Of a stretch of DNA of 64,000 bases, positions 16,819 through 25,338 are shown in pieces. The stretch's first letter is position 1; every line of letters begins with the position of its first letter. A program made the position numbers and the translations under genes. Source of the stretch: Clostridia bacterium (lineage in GTDB: Bacteria; Bacillota; Clostridia; Christensenellales; CAG-1252). The stretch covers positions 1-64,000 of the forward strand of contig JAFPXC010000012.1 in NCBI GenBank assembly GCA_017394805.1, given 5' to 3'. Under the pieces are notes generated by a model, which had not been told where the DNA came from, did not search any database, and saw nothing but the letters and a program-made list of their open reading frames with translations.

Positions 16819-19800
16819 TTAACCTACCGTGGTAGCGCGCGAACTCTGCGTCCACGTATAAGTAGTCGAACCGTTGGTGATCGTGTAGGTGCTACCGGTC
16901 GTAAACCCGGAATAACTCATCCACAGCCCTTTATACGTCGTGCCGAGCGTAAAAGTAAACAGCGTCGTACCCGAAGAATTCTTGACGTACCACGTCCCCG
17001 AAGAGAAGGAATACGCCGTAGAACTGCTGCTACCGGACGAGGAACTGCTTCCCGGTCTTCCGCCGCCTCCCGGACCACCCGATCCGCCTCCGCCCATACC
17101 GGACGAGCCGCAACTGAATTTCACATAACATTGCGATGAGCTTGAGGGTAATCCCGCAGGCGTACCGGCGCACACGAAGATACCCCCTGTGATCGTACAG
17201 GTACCGTCGATATCAAAACCGGACATATTGCCGCTGGTGTCACTCGTTGCGTCGCGAGTAATGACCGTACCGCCCGTCTGCGTATAATTACCGTTACTGT
17301 CAATACCGTCGGTATCGCCCGAAGGCACCGTTACGTCGAGCGTAGCTCCGGCGTAAACATAAATGCAAGGCGTATAAGAAGTCGTACCGGCAGAAGCGTT
17401 GATGCCGTCGTCATAAGCGTAGATCGTCGTCGTGCCGCCACGGAAATACAGGTAGACGGCTTGCATACCTTCGCGAGCGTAAGTAATATCGACCGTTCCG
17501 CCCGAGATCGTCGCCGAGTAATCGGCAAGAATGCCTTGGTCCATCGTATAGAGAGTTAAAGTACCACCGGAAACGGTGACCGTACCCGCGCCGTTGTCAT
17601 TGTTTGCGTGAATGGCGTCGTCATACGATTTGATATAGATCGTCCCACCCGATATCGTGATATCGTCATACGATTTGATACCCTTGGTCGAATCGGAAGA
17701 ATAGGACGTTTTCGTTACGGAAATCGTACTGCTCGAAACAGACAGCCTCAGCGCATTGTACGTACTCGTAAGGTAACTCGTCGAAGCAAGTGAAGAAGAT
17801 TTTGCACTGTACGAACTCGTCGAGGGTTCCGTCACGCTGCTTGTAAACCGATACACGGTAAAGTAGGTATACTCGGACGCGTACGACTTGAACTTATAGT
17901 AATAATAGGACGACTCGTACGTCTTATAGGTAGGCGTAACCCACGCGTAATCGGAAGATGAGTTGTAGAAATACACGGCATACCAATAGCTCGAAGAGTA
18001 AGAAGAAATCGCAAGGTAAGCGTCGCTCGATACGCCCGTATTGGTATAGGAAGAATAAGAGGACGTGTAGACGGTAATGCTTGTCGAAGACCCGCTTATA
18101 CTCACGCTGTCGCTTCCCGTAATGCCGTCGTACGCGGCGTAAACGGTAAGAGAACCGCCCGTTATGGTAACGTCACCGGAGGATGATTTTATCCCGTCGC
18201 CCGCATACGAACGAACGATGATTGTACCGCCGGAAACGTCTACGTCGCTTCCCGTAATGCCGTTGTCATAACTGTTGATTGTGATCGTACCGTCGGTGAT
18301 CGTCGTCGTACCGTCCGCCGCAATTCCGTCGTCTTCAGCAAGTTCTACCGTGACTATGCCGCCTGCAATCGTAATGTTTCCGTCCGTTGACAGTCCGCTT
18401 TCGAGCGTACCGGCATTGGCGTGGATACCGTCTTCCACCGCTTTGACGACTACCGTCGCATCGGTCAAGGTAATATTATTTGCCGATTTGATCCCTTTTG
18501 CCGAAGCGCCCGCCGTAGCGTACGTTCCCGTTTTCGTCGTCGCATAATCTCCGGTATAGACGTAGACCGTCGTGTCGGAACCGCTGATATTGACGTCATA
18601 AGCCGAGTCGATGCCGTCGCGATTGGCGTAAATATACACGGTGCCGCTCTCGATATCGACCGTACCTTCTTGGGTTCCAGAACTCTTCGTTCCGTTGTCC
18701 GAAGTCTGCAATCCGTCTCCGTCTTTGGCAATTGCGGTAACGACGGCGGAAGAACCGATCTCTATGGATTTTTCCCCTTTCAATGCGTCGTTGACTGCCG
18801 TGACGGTCAAAGTCACTTTCTTAATGGTAAGGTCTTTCTTGGTGTGGATACCGTTTTTGTATGTGCTTGAAATAATAAGCGTACCGGAGTCTTTCGTCAC
18901 GTTCAGATCGCAAGAAGAATACACCGCCGCCGAACCGTTACTGTACGTTCCGCTTGCGCTTCTCGTGTCGGAAAGCGTGTTCGTCGTACCGGCAACCGCC
19001 ACCAAATAAACTTTGTCGGCGTTGTTTACGTACACGACGGAATCGGAGGAATTGGCGATGGAAACGCCGTTCAAGTACAGATAAACGCTGTCGTCGTCAC
19101 CCGCGTTCACGTAGAGTTGCGCGTATTCCGCATCTCCGGAAATGTAATAAGAACCTGCGGTAGAAATGGTATAGACCTCGTATCCGTTCGTTTTGACGTA
19201 GGAGTACTCTCCGTCTTCGGTCGAGATTGTCAAAGAACCTTGCACCGCGCCGCAAACCGAGCAGACGCCGTTTTCGTAGTTATGTCCACTCGCCGGGATC
19301 GTTATATCGCCGACGGAAATATCTTCATGATCCACATCGAAATAACCGCCGCATACCGAGCAAGTATAATAGGCGATACTGCCGTCTTCCGTACAAGTCG
19401 CCGCAACAGCCGCATTCAACGAAGAATATGTATGTCCGGTCGCCGCGATCACGAGATCGTTTTCACTTACCGCGACGTACTCCTCGTTTTCATAAATAAA
19501 GAGGGTCTGACAGCCGGAACAAACGCAGAACGCTTTCGTACCCGTCGCTGTGCAGGTCGGAGAAACCGCGGCTACCATGTTGCTGTAATTGTGACCGTAT
19601 GCGGAAAGGGTGACGTCGGCAAGGCTGTCGCCGAGATATTCGCCGTCTTCGTCGTAATAGCACTCACAGATGGTACAATAACGATAAGATAAGTTTCCGT
19701 CCGTCGTGCAGGTCGGCGAAATCGCCGCCGTCGATTCGCCCGAATAACTATGGGCAAGAAGAGCGATCAAAATACCGCCGACGACATACTCCGCGTCGTT

Positions 19801-22023
19801 TTCCGAATATAATTCGTCATCGAAGAAACACTTGTCGCAAGTAGCGCAATACCAATATTCCACGTTTCCGTACGAAGTGCAAGTGGCACTCGTCGCGTCG
19901 TAATGCGTCAGATCGTGCCCGAGTGCAGACAACGTTTCGGTTTTGTTTTCCGCGTCCCGGTTGCCATACGTAGCGGTATACGTCCTGACACCCGACAAAG
20001 TGCAAGTCGGTGCCGTCGTGATCGAATTCGTCACCGTTGCGTCATAGTAAGCGACGTGTGAAGCGTCATGCGAGCAAACGTATTTCACTTGCGCCGTGTA
20101 GGCGTCCGGCATTAGATCCCATACGTATGAATCGAATATATAGTCGTGTCCGAGAGCGTTGACAGCTATCGCCGTGCGAGAAACTTCCGCTTCGCATACA
20201 GTGCAATAGACAACGCTGTCATAGCTTCCACTCGAGGTGCAAGTCGCTTCCGCAACGTTTTCACGGACTGCCTCCCCGTTCATATGCCCGAGAGCATTGA
20301 TCGTCATAGTTGTGCGGGATATTTCCTCCCCGCAAACGGTGCAATAAACGACGCTGTCGTAACTTCCCGCCGTCGTGCAGGTTGCGGCAACGATGTTTTC
20401 TTGCACGGCTTCCGCGCTTGTATGTCCTTTGGCTGAAACTTCGGTATAAACGGAAGAAAGAATGTCTCCGCAAACCGAGCAGTACGTCACGTAATCGTAG
20501 CTGCCCCCTTCGGTACAGGTATTTTCCGTCACGTTATCGTAGCGAACGGCTTGCGTATGAGAAGGCGCCGCCAAAACGGTATTTTCCTGCAAAATTTCGT
20601 TTTCGGAATAAGTGCCGTCGTCGGTAAAATACCTTTCGCAAACGGAACAATACCAATACTCGATATTGCCGTCGGCACCCGATCCCCGGCAGGTAGGCGC
20701 CGTATAGGGATAATGCGTGAACGTATGACCGAGAGCCGGTATCGTTTCCGTTGTATTTTCGGCATCTTCTTCGGCGCACGTGGCCGTATACATTCTGACG
20801 CCCGCTACGGTGCAAGTCGGTTCAACGGTGACGGAAGAAAGGACGTCCGCTTCGACAAAATAGAAATGTTCTTCGTCGTGTACGCAAACGTATTTTGCCT
20901 GCGCGGCATAATCACCCTCTATACTCATATCCCACACGTATGCGGAAAACTCATAGTCGTATCCGAGCATAGAAAGAACCGTCCGGTCAAGCGTCGTTTG
21001 ATTTTCTCCATCCGCATCGGTAAAATATTTTTCGCAAACAGAGCAATAATAATAGTCGATATTGCCGTCTTCCGTACAAGTCGCTGCCACTCCTTCCGTC
21101 TTTTCCATCGTATGCCCGAGAGCGGGAATAATGGTTGCGCTTTGACTTGGGAAAGGCGTATAATTGCCGTCCATAAAGTACACGTCGCAACGGTCGCAAT
21201 GACGATATTCGTAATTGCCGTCTTCCGTACAAGTGGGCGCGACGGCTTCTGTGAGCGTTACGTTGTGTCCAAGCGCGGCGATCACGACGCTTTCCGCGTC
21301 GGTATAGGCGGTCGAATAGGAGCCATCGTCCGTCAGATACTCTTTACACCGAGTACAATACCAATATTCCGTATGTCCGTCTTCCGTACAAGTGGGGGCG
21401 GTCTCGGTATAGTTGACAAGAATGTGCCCGGTTTTTGCGATTATTAGATCCTCTTCGCTGTTTCCGATCGTCTTTCCGTAGCTATCAATATAATATTCGC
21501 ACACGGGACAAACGCGATAACCTTTGACGCCGTCCGTCGTACAGGTCGCAGAGACCTTCGCCACCCATTCTCCCGTGGCAACGTGACCGGTCGCAGCAAT
21601 TTTGACACCGTCTGAAGTCGATTTGTTTTGAGAAAACGTTTCGTCGTCCAAATAATATCCGCCGCACGTTTCGCAGTACCAGTATTCAACGTTTCCCTTT
21701 TCTGTACAAGTCGGTTCGGCAGCGTCCGCGTGCGTCGTAAACGTATGCCCGGTCGCCGCGACGGTGACGGCAGACAGCGTCGTCTCATTTTTCGCGGTTT
21801 CGTCCGAATAATACTTTTTACAATCGGAACAATACCAATATTCTTTACTCCCACCCGTTGTGCAGGTCGCTTCTACCGCCTCGTGATGAACGAGGGTGTG
21901 AGTGTGCGATGAGGACGACGTACTCGTCGTCCCCAATTGACAGCCGTAGAATAAAAGCACGGACAGCAGTATCGTTACCGATAAAAGAAATACCGACTTC
22001 GGAGATATTTTATATTTTTTCAT
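16819..22023 (-). CDS. Giant surface lipoprotein: 16 Cys-ribbon repeats plus a Cthe_2159-type beta-helix
   Basis: 1734 residues. A signal peptide ends in the lipobox LLFYGC (Cys28) and a Ser/Thr-rich linker follows. Residues 46-914 hold 16 repeats of 44-78 residues with the core PTCTEDG-x3-YWYC-x2-C...ALGH, each with three Cys and a closing His; two variant repeats (356-433, 627-703) lack the C-x2-C pair. From about 930 to 1630 runs a Ser/Gly/Asp-rich right-handed beta-helix resembling the Cthe_2159 carbohydrate-binding family (DGIKSSSGDVTITGGSL type rungs). A Gly-rich hinge and a 75-residue C-terminal beta unit end the protein. AAGGAG precedes the ATG, and the 40-base gap to DUF4956 suggests the same operon. 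Probably a cell-surface adhesin or polysaccharide binder; the ribbons may bind metal. Confidence 0.85.
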   Translation of the reverse strand: MKKYKISPKSVFLLSVTILLSVLLFYGCQLGTTSTSSSSHTHTLVHHEAVEATCTTGGSKEYWYCSDCKKYYSDETAKNETTLSAVTVAATGHTFTTHADAAEPTCTEKGNVEYWYCETCGGYYLDDETFSQNKSTSDGVKIAATGHVATGEWVAKVSATCTTDGVKGYRVCPVCEYYIDSYGKTIGNSEEDLIIAKTGHILVNYTETAPTCTEDGHTEYWYCTRCKEYLTDDGSYSTAYTDAESVVIAALGHNVTLTEAVAPTCTEDGNYEYRHCDRCDVYFMDGNYTPFPSQSATIIPALGHTMEKTEGVAATCTEDGNIDYYYCSVCEKYFTDADGENQTTLDRTVLSMLGYDYEFSAYVWDMSIEGDYAAQAKYVCVHDEEHFYFVEADVLSSVTVEPTCTVAGVRMYTATCAEEDAENTTETIPALGHTFTHYPYTAPTCRGSGADGNIEYWYCSVCERYFTDDGTYSENEILQENTVLAAPSHTQAVRYDNVTENTCTEGGSYDYVTYCSVCGDILSSVYTEVSAKGHTSAEAVQENIVAATCTTAGSYDSVVYCTVCGEEISRTTMTINALGHMNGEAVRENVAEATCTSSGSYDSVVYCTVCEAEVSRTAIAVNALGHDYIFDSYVWDLMPDAYTAQVKYVCSHDASHVAYYDATVTNSITTAPTCTLSGVRTYTATYGNRDAENKTETLSALGHDLTHYDATSATCTSYGNVEYWYCATCDKCFFDDELYSENDAEYVVGGILIALLAHSYSGESTAAISPTCTTDGNLSYRYCTICECYYDEDGEYLGDSLADVTLSAYGHNYSNMVAAVSPTCTATGTKAFCVCSGCQTLFIYENEEYVAVSENDLVIAATGHTYSSLNAAVAATCTEDGSIAYYTCSVCGGYFDVDHEDISVGDITIPASGHNYENGVCSVCGAVQGSLTISTEDGEYSYVKTNGYEVYTISTAGSYYISGDAEYAQLYVNAGDDDSVYLYLNGVSIANSSDSVVYVNNADKVYLVAVAGTTNTLSDTRSASGTYSNGSAAVYSSCDLNVTKDSGTLIISSTYKNGIHTKKDLTIKKVTLTVTAVNDALKGEKSIEIGSSAVVTAIAKDGDGLQTSDNGTKSSGTQEGTVDIESGTVYIYANRDGIDSAYDVNISGSDTTVYVYTGDYATTKTGTYATAGASAKGIKSANNITLTDATVVVKAVEDGIHANAGTLESGLSTDGNITIAGGIVTVELAEDDGIAADGTTTITDGTITINSYDNGITGSDVDVSGGTIIVRSYAGDGIKSSSGDVTITGGSLTVYAAYDGITGSDSVSISGSSTSITVYTSSYSSYTNTGVSSDAYLAISSYSSSYWYAVYFYNSSSDYAWVTPTYKTYESSYYYYKFKSYASEYTYFTVYRFTSSVTEPSTSSYSAKSSSLASTSYLTSTYNALRLSVSSSTISVTKTSYSSDSTKGIKSYDDITISGGTIYIKSYDDAIHANNDNGAGTVTVSGGTLTLYTMDQGILADYSATISGGTVDITYAREGMQAVYLYFRGGTTTIYAYDDGINASAGTTSYTPCIYVYAGATLDVTVPSGDTDGIDSNGNYTQTGGTVITRDATSDTSGNMSGFDIDGTCTITGGIFVCAGTPAGLPSSSSQCYVKFSCGSSGMGGGGSGGPGGGGRPGSSSSSGSSSSTAYSFSSGTWYVKNSSGTTLFTFTLGTTYKGLWMSYSGFTTGSTYTITNGSTTYTWTQSSRATTVG

Positions 22024-22063
22024 GATTGTTTCTCCTTATTATGTAACTTTGAATAGGATAAAA

Positions 22064-22756
22064 TTACAGACTTTTTGCGTCATCTACGTACGGAAGTACA
22101 CTGATCTCAAGGTTCCCGTTGCGAATGCGCAGTTCGTCGATCATTTCTTTTTCTTCCGCGGGATTTTTCATCACGATACGATACGATAGCCTGAACATAC
22201 TTCCCATGCCGGTGGTCTTTACGCCCACCATCTCGTGTTCTTTGAGATAATGCGTAAAGGTGGCGTCAAAGACGTCGGAATAATTAAGCGTTTCGGGAAT
22301 AGTGATCTTAAGCAGTTTTTCCCGCGCAAATTTCTTGCTTTTGAAGATCGGCAAATAAGACAATCCAACGTATAATCCGCCGAAGAGGAGCAAACTGATC
22401 GCGCCGTATGCGGCGTATCCCAACCCGAAAACAAGTCCCGCTACCACCGTGCCGAGCAAAGTCAGCATCTCTTCCGCTTTTCCGTTGGTCGAACGGAATC
22501 TGACAAGCCCAAGCGCAACGGCGATGGTCGCTATTCTCGATACCGTTTCCGTCGCTCCGGTAAGAAAAGTTCCCAAAAGGCAAATGGCAATGGATACCAT
22601 CATCGGCATAAGCGCAAGCGTAATAAAAAATCCTTTGGATGATCTTTGCCTGCGTGAAACGATAAAAGCATACAACACGCCAAAAACAAGCGACAGCCCT
22701 ACCATTAAAAACACCATACCCACGGTCGTTCCGTTTGTAAAAATCGAATTAAACAT
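22064..22756 (-). CDS. DUF4956 membrane protein
   Basis: 230 residues, starting at MFNSIFTNGTTVG, whose ATG has AAGGAG at good spacing; a longer reading would start inside the VTC gene. Hydrophobic segments at about residues 12-33, 43-64, 73-90 and 100-125 make a small polytopic domain, followed by a cytoplasmic part of about 100 residues. The segment GLVRFRSTNGKAEEML is typical of DUF4956. Family members occur repeatedly beside VTC-domain proteins, which fits the 19-base gap to the VTC gene here. A membrane partner or channel for the VTC product is a reasonable inference, not an established role. Confidence 0.85.
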   Translation of the reverse strand: MFNSIFTNGTTVGMVFLMVGLSLVFGVLYAFIVSRRQRSSKGFFITLALMPMMVSIAICLLGTFLTGATETVSRIATIAVALGLVRFRSTNGKAEEMLTLLGTVVAGLVFGLGYAAYGAISLLLFGGLYVGLSYLPIFKSKKFAREKLLKITIPETLNYSDVFDATFTHYLKEHEMVGVKTTGMGSMFRLSYRIVMKNPAEEKEMIDELRIRNGNLEISVLPYVDDAKSL

Positions 22757-22775
22757 AATTATATCTCCTTTTTCT

Positions 22776-23486
22776 TTACTTACCAAGCACTCTGTATGCT
22801 TGTCTTTTGTACGCTTCACCGTATTTGGAAAAGCTTGCTTTGTATATCTTTCCTTCCGCTAAAATCGCGGACAGCCACAACGGCATGGCTTCTTGTACTT
22901 TGACCTCGAGAATGGTTTGTCCTTCTTTAAGAAGAGACGTTCCTTCCATCGAAGTCGTAAGGTTCAGATCTTGTACGCGATACCTCGGATTGTGATCGAT
23001 GGTAAGACGCAAGTCGCCGTCCCGTTCAAAATAGGCGATGCGGTCGTAGATAATGAGACACGCCGGGACAAGGACTTTGTAATAATCGCGGAAATATGAT
23101 ATTTCCCTTGCTATCTGTCCGTCTGCGCAAATCTCACCGTCTCCCCGAAAAAAGGCTTCCACGTTGGGAATCGTACTGGAGACCCTACGCTTATAGACGA
23201 TCTTGTCCGTTTTCCGCTTGAGTTCGAGAAAGACGGGGCTTTCATTCGTCGCAATTCCGTAAGACCGTAAGCGAATTTTCTCTTTGAACGGCGGTTTTTC
23301 GATGGACGCGCGTATCAGTCGATAATCGGACGTGTCGTAGTAAAGGGAAGCAATAGACGTCAAACCGTATTTATCCATCTCCATGTGTCCTACGAGTCGT
23401 TCTTTCAAAAACGCCGTCTGCTCGGCGGAAAGTATGTACTTCATCTCATATCGTTTCATAACGACGATGGGCTTTTCTTTTGCCAT
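22776..23486 (-). CDS. VTC-domain (polyphosphate polymerase-like) protein
   Basis: 236 residues, essentially one VTC catalytic domain (triphosphate tunnel fold, as yeast Vtc4, which makes polyphosphate from ATP). Tunnel-lining charged residues appear in the expected order: KRYEMKYIL, SLYYDT, KEKIRLRSYG, VFLELKRK, VYKRRV, YDRIAYF, LRLTID and ILEVKVQEAMPLWL. There is no SPX domain and no membrane segment; the DUF4956 protein encoded next may supply the membrane part. It follows the degenerate kinase gene by 10 bases. Whether bacterial VTC proteins make polyP in vivo is not settled to my knowledge, so the name describes the fold and its intact-looking active site. Confidence 0.88.
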   Translation of the reverse strand: MAKEKPIVVMKRYEMKYILSAEQTAFLKERLVGHMEMDKYGLTSIASLYYDTSDYRLIRASIEKPPFKEKIRLRSYGIATNESPVFLELKRKTDKIVYKRRVSSTIPNVEAFFRGDGEICADGQIAREISYFRDYYKVLVPACLIIYDRIAYFERDGDLRLTIDHNPRYRVQDLNLTTSMEGTSLLKEGQTILEVKVQEAMPLWLSAILAEGKIYKASFSKYGEAYKRQAYRVLGK

Positions 23487-23496
23487 ACTTACCTCC

Positions 23497-24753
23497 TTAC
23501 AGTTCGATTTTCAATCGGAACAAACCGTCCTTTATCTCCGCGCTTATCCGTCCGCCGTGCAGCGTTACGATCTCTTTTGCCACGGACAATCCGAGTCCCG
23601 CTCCGTCCAAACCGCTTTCTCTGACTTCCGGACTTCTCCAAAATCTTTCAAAGACACTATCCAAAGGACCGTCTTCCAGCCCGACCGTGTCGTTGACGAA
23701 TTCCATCACGACGCGGGCATCTTCTTTCTTCAACCGTACTTCTACTTTGCTATGCGCATAATCGACCGCGTTTTTCAAAGAAACGGATAGCAATCTTTCG
23801 ACGGCTGCTTCGTCTCCCGTCAACGTCACGCCATTTTCAATATCTGCGTCGATTATCTTTTCTTGCTTTTGCGCTTCGCTTTGGTTCAAGGATACCGTTT
23901 CCGTCATCATTTGGGATAAATCGATTTCTTTCCATTGTGCCTTCGGCGACGCGTTCTCGATCAAAAGAAGCGTGTCCAATCCTTGTACCACTTTCGTCAG
24001 GTGCTTGGTTTCCCTCGCGATCATCTGTGTTTCCTGCGTCTCGCCTTGCTTCTTTTCCAAAGTAAGACGTAATGCGTCGATGGCTACGATGGGATTTTTC
24101 AGTTCAAACGCCGCGTCTTCGATAAAGCGTTTTTGCTTTCTGTCGCTCTTTTCCACGGGATCGGAAACGATCCTTGCCACGTATATAAGCACAATCAACG
24201 TGATCAGCATTCCCACGGCTTCGCCTATGCAAGAAGCAATCAATACCCGATACGAAGGCAGAAGTTCTCGTGATTGGTCTATGACGGTCACCGAGATCGT
24301 ATCTCCGTTTTGCCACACGCGGTAGCGGTAATAGGTTTTCGTCCACCCGCTTTTCTTGTCTGTCAGCGACTTTGCCCATTCCACGGCGGTTTCCTCGTTG
24401 ACGGCATTCATACGGATCGTTTCATTTACTACGTTACCGCCTTGGTTGAACGTGATCGTAAAGAAACGTGTCGTCTGACTCAGTTCTGGAGAATCGGGTC
24501 CTTTCGGTCCGCGCGGATCGAAATTATTTTCTTGCGGCGTCTGGGGACGATCTCCGTTTGACGTTTCTCCGCCCGGCACGCTATTATCCGAAAAAGTCCC
24601 GCCTTCTCCAACCATACGGTCGAGTATCCTGTCGGCGTCGGACGCGACCAAAGAGAAATTTACGAGATTGATGACGAGAAGGATTGCCGTCAGCAAGGTA
24701 AACACCGACAAAAGCGAGGTGATTATGAATTTTTTTCGCAATTTTTTTATCAT
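23497..24753 (-). CDS. Histidine kinase-like protein lacking the phosphoacceptor His
   Basis: 418 residues: TM1 about 12-35, a Pro/Gly/Asp-rich extracytoplasmic loop, TM2 about 170-195, then the HisKA/HATPase layout. The H-box reads DAAFELKNPI: the His is Phe216 (codon TTT at 24106-24108, two changes from CAT or CAC), and the usual Thr is Asn. The N-box region LLSVSLKNAVDYA and the G2 motif GAGLGLSVAKEIV remain, so ATP binding is possible, but autophosphorylation at the normal site is not. It overlaps its regulator by ATGA and precedes VTC by 10 bases. Likely a pseudokinase that works by conformation or by pairing with another kinase. The sister kinases at 13.9 and 27.3 kb keep the His. Confidence 0.9.
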   Translation of the reverse strand: MIKKLRKKFIITSLLSVFTLLTAILLVINLVNFSLVASDADRILDRMVGEGGTFSDNSVPGGETSNGDRPQTPQENNFDPRGPKGPDSPELSQTTRFFTITFNQGGNVVNETIRMNAVNEETAVEWAKSLTDKKSGWTKTYYRYRVWQNGDTISVTVIDQSRELLPSYRVLIASCIGEAVGMLITLIVLIYVARIVSDPVEKSDRKQKRFIEDAAFELKNPIVAIDALRLTLEKKQGETQETQMIARETKHLTKVVQGLDTLLLIENASPKAQWKEIDLSQMMTETVSLNQSEAQKQEKIIDADIENGVTLTGDEAAVERLLSVSLKNAVDYAHSKVEVRLKKEDARVVMEFVNDTVGLEDGPLDSVFERFWRSPEVRESGLDGAGLGLSVAKEIVTLHGGRISAEIKDGLFRLKIEL

Positions 24754-25325
24754 ACGCTCACCACCTTATATCCGTTTTCGGAATAGACGATTTTTTGTTT
24801 TTCCCCGATTTTCGATAGGCGTACATTCGTCGCCCGAACGAATGCCAATACACTTCCCGCGTCGTCCGGGACAAACTCCTTTATTCGATCGCCGGATAGA
24901 ACACTCTCTTTTTTCAAACCGGCCATCAGTTTTCTTTGCTGAAAAAGAAGATTTTCATAGTCTACGGGTTTTTCATCTATCAACGCCTCGACAAGTGCGA
25001 TCAATTTTTGCGCCGAAAAAGGCTTCGGGATCAAGGCGTCCATACCGTATCCGTCGGACAAGTCTTTTTCGTTTATTTCCGATTGGGGCAGGATACCGAT
25101 CGCTTTGATCGATACCCCGCGTTGTTTTGCCAGATTTACAAGCGTCGCCCCGTCTATACGCGGAAGTTGGGTTTCGGCTATCAGCAAGTCATACGATTTA
25201 TTTGCCAAACGTTCCAGTGCCTGCACGCCGTCGTTGGCGGCATCCGCTTCTATGCCATACTCCGTGAAAAGTATTTGCAAGGAAGTAGCAATCGATCGAT
25301 ATTGTTCTGCAAGTAAAATCTTCAT
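24750..25325 (-). CDS. Response regulator-like protein with Asp-to-Glu receiver and shortened winged helix
   Basis: 191 residues, starting at MKILLAEQYRS (ATG at 25325 with AAAGGAG upstream); the longer open frame would run into the lipoprotein gene. The receiver aligns position for position with the canonical regulator at 15.2 kb, but Asp51 is Glu51 (LLIAETQLP, codon GAA at 25173-25175) and the acidic pair is Glu7-Gln8. Switch Lys101 (IPKPF) is kept. The DNA-binding half is about 30 residues short: a winged-helix end is visible in LAFVRATNVRLSKIGEKQK and ENGYKVV, but the N-terminal strands are reduced. Glu may mimic the phosphorylated state, so it could be always on, or be a protein-protein adaptor. 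Confidence 0.88.
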   Translation of the reverse strand: MKILLAEQYRSIATSLQILFTEYGIEADAANDGVQALERLANKSYDLLIAETQLPRIDGATLVNLAKQRGVSIKAIGILPQSEINEKDLSDGYGMDALIPKPFSAQKLIALVEALIDEKPVDYENLLFQQRKLMAGLKKESVLSGDRIKEFVPDDAGSVLAFVRATNVRLSKIGEKQKIVYSENGYKVVSV

Positions 25326-25338
25326 GATTTTATCTCCT

